Positions 45,196 to 53,902 of a stretch of 64,000 bases of DNA are shown here, one piece after another. Below the pieces are notes generated by a model. The model was not told the origin of the DNA. It worked only from the letters and a program-made list of their open reading frames with translations, and did not search any database. Every line of letters begins with the position of its first letter. Positions within the stretch are counted from its first letter, which is position 1. Position numbers and translations under genes: made by a program. Source of the stretch: Janthinobacterium fluminis (lineage in GTDB: Bacteria; Pseudomonadota; Gammaproteobacteria; Burkholderiales; Burkholderiaceae_D); NCBI RefSeq assembly GCF_028595325.1, contig NZ_JAQQXR010000005.1, positions 1 through 64,000 of the forward strand, written 5' to 3'.

Positions 45196-46539
45196 TCAGC
45201 GGCCGGCGTAGCCGGCGCCGGCCAGCGCGTTGGCCAGCGCGTCCTCCAGCCGCGAGACGATCTCCGACAGGTCGGCCTCGCTGGCGATGAAGGGCGGCGC
45301 CAGCAGGATGTGGTCGCCGCGGCGGCCGTCGACGGTGCCGCCCATCGGATACACCATCAGGCCGCGCGCCAGCGCGCATTCCTTGACGGCCGCGTGCAGT
45401 TTCAGCTCCGGCTCGAAGGGCTGCTTGCCGTCGCGCTCGCGCACCAGCTCGATTCCCAGCAGCAGGCCGCGGCCGCGGATGTCGCCCACGTGCGGGTGCG
45501 CGCCGAAGGCCGCGCGCAGGCGCGCCATCAGCGAGGCGCCGCGCTGCGCCGCCGCCTCGACCAGGCGCTCGCCGGCCAGCACTTCCTGCACCGCCAGCGC
45601 GGCCGCCGCCGCCACCGGGTGGGCCGTGTAGGTGTGGCCGTGCTGGAAGGCGCCGCTGCCCTCGCGCAGGCGCGCCACGATGTGGCGCCGCGCCAGCACG
45701 GCGCCGACCGGCTGGTAGCCGGCGCCCAGCCCCTTGCCCAGCGCGACCAGGTCCGGCAGCACGCCCTCCTGCTCGATCGCGTACAGGCTGCCGCAGCGCC
45801 CCATGCCGCACATGACCTCGTCTATCATCAGCAGCAGGCCGTATTTGTCGCACAGCGCGCGCACGCCCTTGAAGTAGCCGGGCGTCGGCGGCACGGCGCC
45901 GGCCGTGGCGCCGACCACGGTTTCGGCGCAAAAGCCCAGCACCCGGTGCGGGCCGGCGGCGACGATGGCCGCCTCCAGTTCGGCCAGCAGGGCGGCCGTG
46001 TAGTCGTCCTGGCTCTGGCCGGGCGCGCGGCCGCGGTATTCGTAGCAGGGCGCCACGTGCGGCACGTCGATCAGCAGCGGCGCGAACGGCTGGCGGCGCC
46101 AGGCGTTGCCGCCCAGCGCCAGCGCGCCCAGCGTGTTGCCGTGGTAGCTCTGGCGCCGCGCGATGAAGACGCCGCGCTCGCCCTGGCCGGATTCGACGGC
46201 GTACTGGCGCGCCAGCTTCATCGCCGTCTCGACCGCCTCCGAGCCGCCCGACACCAGGTACACGGCGTCGAGGTCGCCGGGCGCGTCGGCCGCCAGCCGC
46301 TCGGCCAGCGCCTCGGCGGGCGCGCTGCTGAAAAAGCCGTTGTGGGCGTAGGCGAGCTGGGCGATCTGGCGCTGCATCGCCGCCAGCACGTGCGGGTGGG
46401 CGTGGCCCAGCGACGACACGGCGGCGCCGCCGCTGGCGTCGAGGTAGGCTTTGCCGTCGCTGTCGAACACGTGCATGCCGCGGGCGCCGACGGCCAGCGC
46501 CGGGGTGTGGCGCAGGCTGCGGTGGATGATGTGGCTCAT
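45196..46539 (-). CDS. Class III PLP-dependent aminotransferase
   Basis: The 447-residue protein has the class III layout: SGGAAVSSLGHAHPHVLAAM, VSGGSEAVETAMKLAR, the PLP Asp in LLMIDEVMCGMGRCG and the Schiff-base Lys in LVALGKGLGAGYQP. Such enzymes act on omega-amino acids such as beta-alanine or GABA. ATG 46539 follows AGGAGGACGCC, a strong site. A much longer in-frame extension upstream is rejected. Substrate unresolved. Confidence 0.92.
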   Translation of the reverse strand: MSHIIHRSLRHTPALAVGARGMHVFDSDGKAYLDASGGAAVSSLGHAHPHVLAAMQRQIAQLAYAHNGFFSSAPAEALAERLAADAPGDLDAVYLVSGGSEAVETAMKLARQYAVESGQGERGVFIARRQSYHGNTLGALALGGNAWRRQPFAPLLIDVPHVAPCYEYRGRAPGQSQDDYTAALLAELEAAIVAAGPHRVLGFCAETVVGATAGAVPPTPGYFKGVRALCDKYGLLLMIDEVMCGMGRCGSLYAIEQEGVLPDLVALGKGLGAGYQPVGAVLARRHIVARLREGSGAFQHGHTYTAHPVAAAAALAVQEVLAGERLVEAAAQRGASLMARLRAAFGAHPHVGDIRGRGLLLGIELVRERDGKQPFEPELKLHAAVKECALARGLMVYPMGGTVDGRRGDHILLAPPFIASEADLSEIVSRLEDALANALAGAGYAGR

Positions 46540-46707
46540 GGCGTCCTCCTGACGGTAGGGGCGTCGCGGCGGGTGTTGCGTGCGGCGCCGACTTGATGAC
46601 AATAAACGCGATCGGCGCCGATTTCTTTGATTTTTTCCGGTACATGTGCGAATATTTTCGAACGGCAAGTGCGACGCCACCCTTTCCCTCCCACCCGCCC
46701 ACTCCCC

Positions 46708-47262
46708 ATGACGGATCGCCTCGGCCCCATTCCCTTCGAGCAGCTCAGCGACGCGCAGCGGGCGGCGGCGCAGGCGGTCATCGACGGCCCGCGCGGCGCG
46801 CTGTACGGCCCCTTCGTGCCGCTGCTGCGCAGCCCGGAACTGATGGCGGCGGCGCAGCGCATGGGCGAATACCTGCGCTACCGCAGCGCGATCGGCGTGC
46901 GCCTGTCGGAGCTGGCGATCCTGGTCACGGCGCGGCAGTGGACCCAGCAGGTCGAATGGGCCATCCACGCGCCGCTGGCGCTGGCGAACGGCATCAAGCA
47001 GGACACCATCGACGCCATCGCCGCGCGCCGCCGCCCGGCCGCGATGGCGGCCGACGAGACGCTGGTGCACGATTTCTGCCTGGAGCTGCACCAGCGCCGC
47101 CAGGTGGCCGAGCCGACCTACGCGGCCGCGCTGGCGCTGTTCGGCGAGCAGGGCGTCGTCGACCTGATCGGCATCAACGGCTACTACACGTTTTTGTCGA
47201 TGGTGATGAACAGCGCCCAGACGGCCGTGCCGGCGTCGCCGGCCGCGCCGCTGCCGGAGTAG
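46708..47262 (+). CDS. Carboxymuconolactone decarboxylase family protein
   Basis: The 184-residue product carries a CMD-like helical domain (SPELMAAAQRMGEYLRYRS, SELAILVTARQWTQQVEWAI, HAPLALANGI). The Cys pair used by AhpD-type members is absent, so a peroxidase role is unlikely. It may be a decarboxylase-like enzyme of aromatic or ring-fission metabolism. It is divergent from the aminotransferase. ATG 46708 lacks a strong ribosome site. Confidence 0.82.
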   Translation: MTDRLGPIPFEQLSDAQRAAAQAVIDGPRGALYGPFVPLLRSPELMAAAQRMGEYLRYRSAIGVRLSELAILVTARQWTQQVEWAIHAPLALANGIKQDTIDAIAARRRPAAMAADETLVHDFCLELHQRRQVAEPTYAAALALFGEQGVVDLIGINGYYTFLSMVMNSAQTAVPASPAAPLPE

Positions 47263-47347
47263 CGGCCGGCGGGCGCGGCGAAAAATTGGTGAAAATGAGC
47301 TTGTTGCGCAATATATAATTGCCTTCCATTCATTTCGAAGACCATCA

Positions 47348-48901
47348 ATGCGCACACGTCCTTCACCTTTTCTCGGCAGCCTCTTGCTGGCGCTGAGCCT
47401 GTCCCTGCCCGGCGCCGCCGTCCACGCCGGCGGCGCGCCCCAGGAAAGCGCCGCCGCCGCGCCCGGGCTGGAAAACTCGGTCGTCAAAGTGTTCTCCACG
47501 CTGCGCCGCCCGGACCCGTACAAGCCCTGGACCAAGGCCGCGCCGCAGGACGTCACCGGCTCCGGCGTGGTGATCGAGGGCCGCCGCATCCTCACCAACG
47601 CCCATGTGGTCGGCTACGCCAGCCAGGTGCAGGTGCAGGCCAACCAGGCCGGCGACAAGGTGTCGGCCAGCGTCGTCGCCATCTCGCGCGGCATGGACCT
47701 GGCCGTGCTCAAGCTGGACGACGAATCCTTCTTCAACGGCCGCCCGGCGCTGCCGCGCGCCAACGTGCTGCCGGAGGTGCGCGACGCCGTCTTCGCCTAC
47801 GGCTACCCGACCGGCGGCACCTCGCTGTCGATCACCAAGGGCATCGTCTCGCGCATCGAATTCGTCCCCATCCACTACCCGGTGTCGGGCCTGCGCGTGC
47901 AGATCGACGCCGCCGTCAACCCCGGCAACAGCGGCGGCCCGGTGATCGCCGGCGACAAGATGGTCGGCCTGGCCTTCGCCGGCGCCAGCAACGCGCAGAA
48001 CATCGGCTACATCATCCCGAACGAGGAGATCGAGCTGTTCCTGCGCGACGTCGCCGCCGGCCGCCAGGACGCCAAGCCGGCCATGTTCGACACCATGCAG
48101 ACGCTGGAAAACCCGGCCATGCGCCGCTTCCTCAAGCTCGACAAGTCGGTCGAGGGCGCGGTGGTGGTGCAGCATGCCGGCCGCGGCGACGCCGCCTATC
48201 CGCTCAAGGAGTGGGACGTGGTCACCCGCATCGGCGACTACCCGGTCGACAACCAGGGCATGGTCAAGCTGGGCGCCAACGCGCGCGTGCGCTTCCAGTA
48301 CCGGGTCCAGCAACTGGCGAAGAACGGCTTCGTGCCGCTGACCGTCGTGCGCAACGGCAAGCCGCTGACTGTGCAGCTGCCGGTGGCGCCGGCGCGGCCC
48401 CAGCTGATACCCAGCCTGCAGGGCGCCTACCCGTCGTTCTTCATTTATGGGCCGATCGTGTTTTCGCGCGCCACGGCGGAGTTCATGGCCGGGCCGGCCA
48501 GCAATCCCGGCACGCTGCAGGCGATGAGCTTCGTCGCCAATCCCCTGGTGACGCGGCGCGGCGACGAGCCCGACGCGGAGCACGAGGAACTGGTCGTCGT
48601 CAGCTCGCCGTTTTTCCCGCACAAGCTGGTGGCCGGCTATAACAACCGCTCCGGTTCGGTGCTGCAGTCGCTCAACGGCGTGCCGGTGCGCAGCCTGGGC
48701 CATCTGGTGGCGCTGCTGCGCGACAGCCAGGACGAGCTGCTGACGCTGCGCTTCGACCAGCGCGGCGTCGAAACCATCGTCCTGCCGCGCCAGGAGGTCA
48801 TGGCGGCGACCGAGGCCATCCTCAGCGACAACGGCATCCGCGCCCAGGGCTCGGCCGACATGCTGGAGGTGTGGCAGCAGAAAAAAACCGCCGCCCAATA
48901 A
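47348..48901 (+). CDS. Secreted Do/Deg-like serine protease with PDZ-like regions
   Basis: The 517-residue protein has a signal peptide (to about AVHAGG) and a trypsin-like S1C domain with catalytic His86 (ILTNAHVVG), Asp117 (GMDLAVLKL) and Ser195 (NPGNSGGPV). The C-terminal half (EWDVVTRIGDYPVDNQGMV and LNGVPVRSLGHLVALLRD) holds two PDZ-like regions, as in Deg9-type plant and bacterial proteases rather than DegP. It probably handles damaged or specific periplasmic proteins. A TATAAT-like -10 lies at 47314-47319. A strong terminator follows. Confidence 0.9.
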   Translation: MRTRPSPFLGSLLLALSLSLPGAAVHAGGAPQESAAAAPGLENSVVKVFSTLRRPDPYKPWTKAAPQDVTGSGVVIEGRRILTNAHVVGYASQVQVQANQAGDKVSASVVAISRGMDLAVLKLDDESFFNGRPALPRANVLPEVRDAVFAYGYPTGGTSLSITKGIVSRIEFVPIHYPVSGLRVQIDAAVNPGNSGGPVIAGDKMVGLAFAGASNAQNIGYIIPNEEIELFLRDVAAGRQDAKPAMFDTMQTLENPAMRRFLKLDKSVEGAVVVQHAGRGDAAYPLKEWDVVTRIGDYPVDNQGMVKLGANARVRFQYRVQQLAKNGFVPLTVVRNGKPLTVQLPVAPARPQLIPSLQGAYPSFFIYGPIVFSRATAEFMAGPASNPGTLQAMSFVANPLVTRRGDEPDAEHEELVVVSSPFFPHKLVAGYNNRSGSVLQSLNGVPVRSLGHLVALLRDSQDELLTLRFDQRGVETIVLPRQEVMAATEAILSDNGIRAQGSADMLEVWQQKKTAAQ

Positions 48902-48904
48902 GCA

Positions 48905-48932
48905 AAGGCCCGCGCGATGCGGGCCTTTTTTT
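48905..48932 (+). terminator. Terminator after the protease gene
   Basis: AAGGCCCGC (48905-48913) pairs with GCGGGCCTT (48919-48927) around a GCGAT loop and continues as a run of Ts to 48932. Confidence 0.88.
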
Positions 48933-48948
48933 GGCTGCCGGCGCGGCC

Positions 48949-49617
48949 TCAGGCCAGCACGCGGCGCAGCCAGGCGCCGATGTCGTCGACCTCGTCCTGG
49001 CACAGCGAATGCTGCATCGGGTAGTCGTGCCACTCGACCTGGTAGCCGAGCGCCTGCAGCGCCTCGCGCGACTGGCTGGCGCGCAGCAGCGGCACGACCG
49101 GGTCGGCGGTGCCGTGCGCCAGGAAGATCGGCGCGTGCTGGCCGGCCGGATGGCGCTCGGCGGCCGTCTTGTCGGCCAGCGGCAGGTAGCCGGACAGGCA
49201 CAGCAGGCCGGCCAGCGGCTCGGGGTGGCGCAAGCCCGTTTGCAGGGCCATCGCACAACCCTGCGAGAAGCCGGCCAGGACGATGCGTTGGGCCGGGATG
49301 CCGCGCGCCTTCTCGCGCGCGATCAGCGCCTCGATCTGCGCCTGCGAGGCGCGCAGGCCGGCCTCGTCCTCGCGCCGGGTCAGGTCGGTGGCGACGATGT
49401 CGTACCAGGCCCGCATCACATAGCCGCCGTTGATCGTCACCGGCATGGTTGCCGCGTGCGGAAAGACGAAGCGGATGCCGGGCAGGCCAGACAGGTCCAG
49501 CTCGCGCACCAGCGGCACGAAGTCGTTGCCGTCGGCGCCCAGGCCGTGCATCCAGATGACGGCGGCGGCGGGGTTCGGCGCCGTCTCGATTTCGATGTGT
49601 TCCAACAGATTGCTCAT
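48949..49617 (-). CDS. Carboxylesterase / phospholipase family hydrolase
   Basis: The 222-residue alpha/beta hydrolase has the oxyanion region IWMHGLGADGNDF, nucleophile motif AGFSQGCAM, an acid in GTADPVVP and the catalytic His in YPMQHSLCQDE. It matches small bacterial carboxylesterases related to acyl-protein thioesterases. ATG 49617 overlaps the mog stop (TGATG), indicating translational coupling; a GTG three bases earlier is an alternative. Natural substrate unknown. Confidence 0.92.
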   Translation of the reverse strand: MSNLLEHIEIETAPNPAAAVIWMHGLGADGNDFVPLVRELDLSGLPGIRFVFPHAATMPVTINGGYVMRAWYDIVATDLTRREDEAGLRASQAQIEALIAREKARGIPAQRIVLAGFSQGCAMALQTGLRHPEPLAGLLCLSGYLPLADKTAAERHPAGQHAPIFLAHGTADPVVPLLRASQSREALQALGYQVEWHDYPMQHSLCQDEVDDIGAWLRRVLA

Positions 49618-50243
49618 CACTTTTCCTCGGGGGTGGTGGGCGCCGCGCGCAGCGCATTTTTCGGGCGGAAGGCTTTGCAGACGGCCGCGTCGGTTTCCAT
49701 ATAGGGGCCGCCGATCAGGTCGACGCAGTAGGGCACGGCGGCGAAGATGCCGCCGACGAGCTGGACGCCGGCGGCGTCCTTCAAGCCCTCCAGGGTTTCC
49801 TTGATGGCCTTCGGCTGGCCCGGCAAATTCATGATCAGGGCGGCGTGGTCCGGCGTTTCGCGTATCACCGCCAGCTGGCGCGACAGGATCGCCGTCGGCA
49901 CGAAGCGCAGGCTGATCTGCCGCATCTGCTCGCCGAAGCCGGGCATTTCCTTGCTGCCGACGGCCAGCGTCGCCTCGGGCGTGACGTCGCGCCGGGCCGG
50001 GCCGGTGCCGCCGGTGGTCAGGACCAGGTGGCAGCGGGCCGTGTCGACCAGCTCGACCAGCGTCGCCTCGATTTGCGCGCGCTCGTCCGGGATCAGCCGC
50101 GTTTCGAGGCGGAAGGGCGTCGTCAGCGCCGTGCCGAGCCAGTCGCGCAGGGCCGGAATGCCCAGGTCCTGGTAGACGCCGCCGCTGGCGCGGTCGGAGA
50201 TCGACACCAGGCCGATCACCAGTTCATCTTGATTGCTTGTCAT
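49617..50243 (-). CDS. mog: Molybdopterin adenylyltransferase
   Basis: The 208-residue protein belongs to the MoaB/Mog family: IGLVSISDRASGGVYQD at the N terminus and LTTGGTGPARRDVTPEA as the MPT-binding motif. It adenylates molybdopterin before molybdenum insertion. I favour Mog over MoaB because of the C-terminal region with LPGQPKAIKETL. It is the first gene of a pair with the carboxylesterase, preceded by a terminator hairpin. Confidence 0.88.
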   Translation of the reverse strand: MTSNQDELVIGLVSISDRASGGVYQDLGIPALRDWLGTALTTPFRLETRLIPDERAQIEATLVELVDTARCHLVLTTGGTGPARRDVTPEATLAVGSKEMPGFGEQMRQISLRFVPTAILSRQLAVIRETPDHAALIMNLPGQPKAIKETLEGLKDAAGVQLVGGIFAAVPYCVDLIGGPYMETDAAVCKAFRPKNALRAAPTTPEEK

Positions 50244-50257
50244 GGTTTACCCGTCGT

Positions 50258-50291
50258 AAAAACCACAAAACCGGGCTGGTCCCGGTTTTGT
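50258..50291 (-). terminator. Terminator after yjgA
   Basis: ACAAAACCGGG (50265-50275) pairs with CCCGGTTTTGT (50281-50291). On the minus strand the stem is followed by GGTTTTT, so it can end the yjgA transcript before mog. The stem is nearly symmetrical. Confidence 0.8.
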
Positions 50292-50361
50292 CGCATGGTC
50301 CAGGCGGCCGCGCCAGCCGGGGACGGAGCCCGCGCGGGGCCGTCCTCGCTGGCCGCCGCGC

Positions 50362-50970
50362 TTATTCCTCGTCCTGCTCCTGCTCCTGCGCCTCGTCGTC
50401 CGCGTCCGCGTCGTCCTTGCCGGCCGCCGATTTCTTGGCGATCTGCTTGAGGATCTGGAAAATCTCGCGGTAAGCCTTGGGCGGCTTGTTCTCGGCCTGC
50501 TCCTTGCGGGCGTTGCGGATCAGCGTGCGCAGGTGCTGGGCGTCCAGCTCGGGATTCTCCGACAGCAGCGTGGTCAGCGCCTTGTCGTCCGTCAACAGCT
50601 TCTCGCGGCGGCGCTCCATCGCGTGCATGATGGCCGTGTCGGACTTCGACAAGCCCTTCCAGCTGTCGATGGTGCGCTGGATCGCCGCCACTTCGGCCTC
50701 GTCCAGGGTGCGCATCTTCTTGCCGACGTATTGCAACTGGCGGCGGCGGCCTTCGTGGTCCTTGATCAGCTGGCATTCGAGGATGGCGTCGCGCACGTCC
50801 TCGGGCATCGGCACGCGCTTGACGCGGTCGCGCGCTTCGTTGACCAGCTCTTCGCCCAGCTTTTGCAGGACGGTCATTTGGCGTTTGAGCTCCGATTTCG
50901 ACGGACGCTCGTATTCCTGCTCGAATTCGGAGGATTGGAAGCCGCAAGCTCCCCGGTTTGGATTTGGCAT
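50362..50970 (-). CDS. yjgA: Ribosome biogenesis factor YjgA/DarP (DUF615)
   Basis: The 202-residue acidic protein matches DUF615: SKSELKRQMTVLQKLGEELV near the start, LIKDHEGRRRQLQYVGKKMR, and a C-terminal region ending in a run of Asp/Glu/Gln. E. coli YjgA (DarP) helps late assembly of the 50S ribosomal subunit. It is divergent from pmbA, an arrangement common in beta- and gamma-proteobacteria. Confidence 0.92.
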   Translation of the reverse strand: MPNPNRGACGFQSSEFEQEYERPSKSELKRQMTVLQKLGEELVNEARDRVKRVPMPEDVRDAILECQLIKDHEGRRRQLQYVGKKMRTLDEAEVAAIQRTIDSWKGLSKSDTAIMHAMERRREKLLTDDKALTTLLSENPELDAQHLRTLIRNARKEQAENKPPKAYREIFQILKQIAKKSAAGKDDADADDEAQEQEQDEE

Positions 50971-51059
50971 GATAAGTCGATTTGGCGTGCTGCCATATCT
51001 GTAAACTGTAAACGACTGCTATGATAACTGTTTTAACGGTCTTCCGAAGAAAACAGCTC

Positions 51060-52412
51060 ATGAACGACTCCGTATTTACCCACAGCCAGGACCAATTGAA
51101 GCAACTTGCGCGCGATGTGTTGTCTTTTGCGCGAGAGAAGGGCGGCACCGACGCCGCCGTCGAAATTAGTGAAGGCGGTGGCTTGTCGGTTTCCGTTCGC
51201 AAGGGCAAGGTCGAGACGATCGAGCAGAACAAGGACAAGGGCATGGGCGTGACGGTCTTCGTCGGCCAGAAGCGCGGCAACGCCAGCACCTCGGACTTTT
51301 CGCCGGCGGCCCTGCGCGCCACGGTCGACGCCGCCTACAACATCGCCCGCTTCACGGCTGACGACGACTGCGCCGGCCTGGCCGACGCCGACATGCTGGA
51401 AATGGCGCCCCGCGACCTGCAGCTGTTCCACCCCTGGCTGATCTCGGCCGAGGAGGCCGTGGCGCTGGCCCAGCGCGCCGAGGCGGCCGCCTTCGCCGTC
51501 GACCCGCGCATCACCAACAGCGAGGGCGCCGGCGTGCACGTGCAGCAGTCGCACTTCGTGTCGGCCAACTCGCGCGGCTTCATCGGCGGCTATCCGTTCT
51601 CGCGCCACACGCTGTCGGTGGCGCCCATCGCCGGCAAGGGCGCCAAGATGCAGCGCGACGACTGGTACTCGTCGGTGCGCGACGCCAGCAAGATGGCGGC
51701 GCCCGAGGCGATCGGCCGCTACGCCGCCGAGCGCGCGCTGGCGCGCCTGAACGCCCGCAAGCTCGACACGCGCAACTGCCCCGTGCTGTTCGAGGCGCCG
51801 CTGGCCGTCGGCCTGCTGGGCGCCTTCGTCCAGGCCACCTCGGGCGGCGCGCTGTACCGCAAATCGACCTTCCTGCTCGACTCGCTGGGCAAGCAGGTGC
51901 TGCCGGCGCACATCCAGATCGTTGAAGATCCGCACATCATCGGCGGCGTCGGCTCGGCCCCGTTTGACGAGGAGGGCGTCAGGACGCAGCGCCGCGACGT
52001 CGTCAAGAACGGCGTCGTGCAGGGCTACTTCCTGTCGACCTACTCGGCGCGCAAGCTCGGCATGCAAACGACGGGCAACGCGGGCGGCTCGCACAACCTG
52101 TCGCTGACGTCGACGAAAACCCGGCGCGGCGACGACTTCGTCGCGATGCTGAAGAAAATGGGCACGGGCCTGCTGGTGACCGAGCTGATGGGCCAGGGCA
52201 CCAACTACGTGACGGGCGACTATTCGCGCGGGGCCTCCGGCTTCTGGGTGGAAAACGGCGTGATCCAATACCCCGTCGAGGAAATCACCATCGCCGGCAA
52301 CATGCGCGACATGCTGAGCCAGATCGTCGCCGTCGGCACCGACGTGCTGCTGCGCGGCACCAAGCAGACCGGCTCCATCCTGATCGAAAACATGGTCGTC
52401 GCCGGCAGTTAA
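51060..52412 (+). CDS. pmbA: TldE/PmbA metalloprotease subunit
   Basis: The 450-residue product matches PmbA: AVEISEGGGLSVSVRKGKVE early, ITNSEGAGVHVQQSHFVSAN, and the C-terminal block SRGASGFWVENGVIQYPVEE. PmbA (TldE) partners TldD in degrading flexible peptides, including antitoxin CcdA, and in microcin maturation. ATG 51060 is chosen over an upstream start at 51021. The gene is divergent from yjgA and is followed by a palindromic repeat. Confidence 0.95.
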   Translation: MNDSVFTHSQDQLKQLARDVLSFAREKGGTDAAVEISEGGGLSVSVRKGKVETIEQNKDKGMGVTVFVGQKRGNASTSDFSPAALRATVDAAYNIARFTADDDCAGLADADMLEMAPRDLQLFHPWLISAEEAVALAQRAEAAAFAVDPRITNSEGAGVHVQQSHFVSANSRGFIGGYPFSRHTLSVAPIAGKGAKMQRDDWYSSVRDASKMAAPEAIGRYAAERALARLNARKLDTRNCPVLFEAPLAVGLLGAFVQATSGGALYRKSTFLLDSLGKQVLPAHIQIVEDPHIIGGVGSAPFDEEGVRTQRRDVVKNGVVQGYFLSTYSARKLGMQTTGNAGGSHNLSLTSTKTRRGDDFVAMLKKMGTGLLVTELMGQGTNYVTGDYSRGASGFWVENGVIQYPVEEITIAGNMRDMLSQIVAVGTDVLLRGTKQTGSILIENMVVAGS

Positions 52413-52424
52413 ACCCCCTGGGTA

Positions 52425-52524
52425 GGGGACAGACCACGATTTTCGAAACCCCTGAGCCGGGGACAGACCACGATTTCCGGGAAAGCTTTCTCGAAAGCTT
52501 TCCCGGAAATCGTGGTCTGTCCCC
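52425..52524. repeat. Long palindromic intergenic repeat with extra direct copy
   Basis: A perfect 32-base inverted repeat (arms 52459-52490 and 52493-52524, two-base loop) starts with GGGGACAGACCACGATTTCC. A direct copy of its first 18 bases lies at 52425-52442. A related sequence occurs at 3377-3397. The element resembles REP/MITE-like intergenic repeats and may also work as a transcription end. It starts 13 bases after the pmbA stop. Confidence 0.88.
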
Positions 52525-52556
52525 ATGTGTCTCTGCGCCGCCGCAGAATATTTCCG

Positions 52557-52585
52557 TTGCACGCCACGTCTCCCACCTCTACACT
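52557..52585 (+). promoter_or_regulatory. Promoter of first DctP gene
   Basis: TTGCAC (52557-52562) and TACACT (52580-52585) are 17 bases apart, and the -10 region reads CTACACTAG as in the promoter of the paralogous gene at 61279-61307. Confidence 0.7.
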
Positions 52586-52649
52586 AGCCCCGGCATATCG
52601 CATGCTGCAGCGTTTTCTTCGTGACGTAAAACTTCGGGAGACACACAAT

Positions 52650-53735
52650 ATGGAACGTCGTTCCTTTCTAAAAAAAGCGGCAGTGGGCGCATCGGCAGGC
52701 GCCATCGCGGCACCGGCCCTGGCCCAAGCGCTACCTACCATCAACTGGCGCCTGGCGTCGAGCTTCCCCAAGTCCCTGGACACCATTTTCGGCGCCTCCG
52801 ACACCTTCACCAAGCGCATCGCGCAACTGACCGGCGGCAAGTTCAACATCCGCTCCTACGCGGCCGGCGACATCGTCCCCGGCCTGCAGGTGATGGACGC
52901 CGTCCAGGCCGGTACGGTCGAATGCGGCCACAGCGCCTCCTACTATTACTTCGGCAAGGACGCCGCCTTCGCCTTCGACTGCGCGGTGCCCTTCGGCCTG
53001 ACCTCGCGCCAGCACACGGCCTGGTTCGACCAGGGCGGCGGGCGCGAGCTGACGCGCGAATTTTTCAAGGGCTACGGCATCATCAACTTCCTGGGCGGTA
53101 ATTCCGGCACCCAGATGGGCGGCTGGTTCCGCAAGGAAGTCAAATCCGTGGCCGACTTGAAGGGCACGAAGATGCGCGTCGGCGGCTTCGCCGGCCGCGT
53201 GCTGGAGCGCCTCGGCCTGGTGCCGCAGCAACTGGCCGGCGGCGACATCTACCCGGCCCTGGAAAAGGGCACGATCGACGCGGCCGAGTGGGTCGGCCCC
53301 TACGATGATGAAAAGCTGGGCTTCTACAAGGTCGCGCCGTATTACTACGCGCCGGGCTGGTGGGAGGCGGGCGCCTCGTTCTCGTTCTACGTCAACATCA
53401 AGGAATGGGAAAAGCTGCCGAAGGAGTACCAGGCGGCGATCGAGGCGGCCTCGTATGAGGCCCACGTCGTCATGCAGGCCGAATACGACGCGCGCAATCC
53501 GGCGGCGCTGGCGCGTTTGCTGAAGAACGGCGTGAAGCTGCGCAACTTCCCGAAAGACACGATGGACGCCTGCTACAAGGCGGCCAACGAGGTGATGGAG
53601 GAGGAGGCGGCAAAGAACGCCAAGTTCAAGAAGATCTATGAGCCATGGAAGCGTTTCCGCCAGGACCAGAACCAGTGGGCTTCGGTGGCCGAGGCGACCA
53701 TGCAAAACTACCTGATCAGCGCCGGCCGCAAATAA
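52650..53735 (+). CDS. TRAP transporter solute-binding protein (DctP family), copy 1
   Basis: The 361-residue protein begins with a TAT leader (MERRSFLKKAAVGASAG, cleaved near ALAQA) and matches DctP-type binding proteins (NWRLASSFPKSLDTIFGAS, AGDIVPGLQVMDAVQ, GTIDAAEWVGPYDDEKLG). Members of this subgroup often bind alpha-keto or other organic acids, sometimes as dimers. No DctQ or DctM membrane gene is nearby, so it must work with subunits elsewhere. A close paralogue lies at 61371-62459. A GGGAG site precedes ATG and a terminator follows. Confidence 0.93.
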   Translation: MERRSFLKKAAVGASAGAIAAPALAQALPTINWRLASSFPKSLDTIFGASDTFTKRIAQLTGGKFNIRSYAAGDIVPGLQVMDAVQAGTVECGHSASYYYFGKDAAFAFDCAVPFGLTSRQHTAWFDQGGGRELTREFFKGYGIINFLGGNSGTQMGGWFRKEVKSVADLKGTKMRVGGFAGRVLERLGLVPQQLAGGDIYPALEKGTIDAAEWVGPYDDEKLGFYKVAPYYYAPGWWEAGASFSFYVNIKEWEKLPKEYQAAIEAASYEAHVVMQAEYDARNPAALARLLKNGVKLRNFPKDTMDACYKAANEVMEEEAAKNAKFKKIYEPWKRFRQDQNQWASVAEATMQNYLISAGRK

Positions 53736-53757
53736 AGCCGCCGCCGTTCCCGCCCAA

Positions 53758-53781
53758 CCCGCAGCCATTGCGGGTTTTTTT
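53758..53781 (+). terminator. Terminator after first DctP gene
   Basis: CCCGCA (53758-53763) pairs with TGCGGG (53769-53774) and is followed by seven Ts. Confidence 0.88.
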
Positions 53782-53902
53782 ATGCGCCTGTTTGTTTCAT
53801 TTGGGCATAAATATTGATCTAAGTAGGTGTTCGGCGATAACTAAAATGTTAATATAAATGCTTATGTATTTGTATTTACTTTGTTGAAAGGATAGTCCGA
53901 AC

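Noticed and set aside
45196..47598. Aminotransferase frame extended upstream to 800 residues
   Set aside because: The family length is about 447 and ATG 46539 has a strong AGGAGG site; the extension overlaps the divergent CMD-family gene.
53800..53902. RpoN-type promoter before the first PEP-CTERM gene
   Set aside because: GG is followed ten bases later by TG instead of GC and the flanking consensus is poor; not enough to call.
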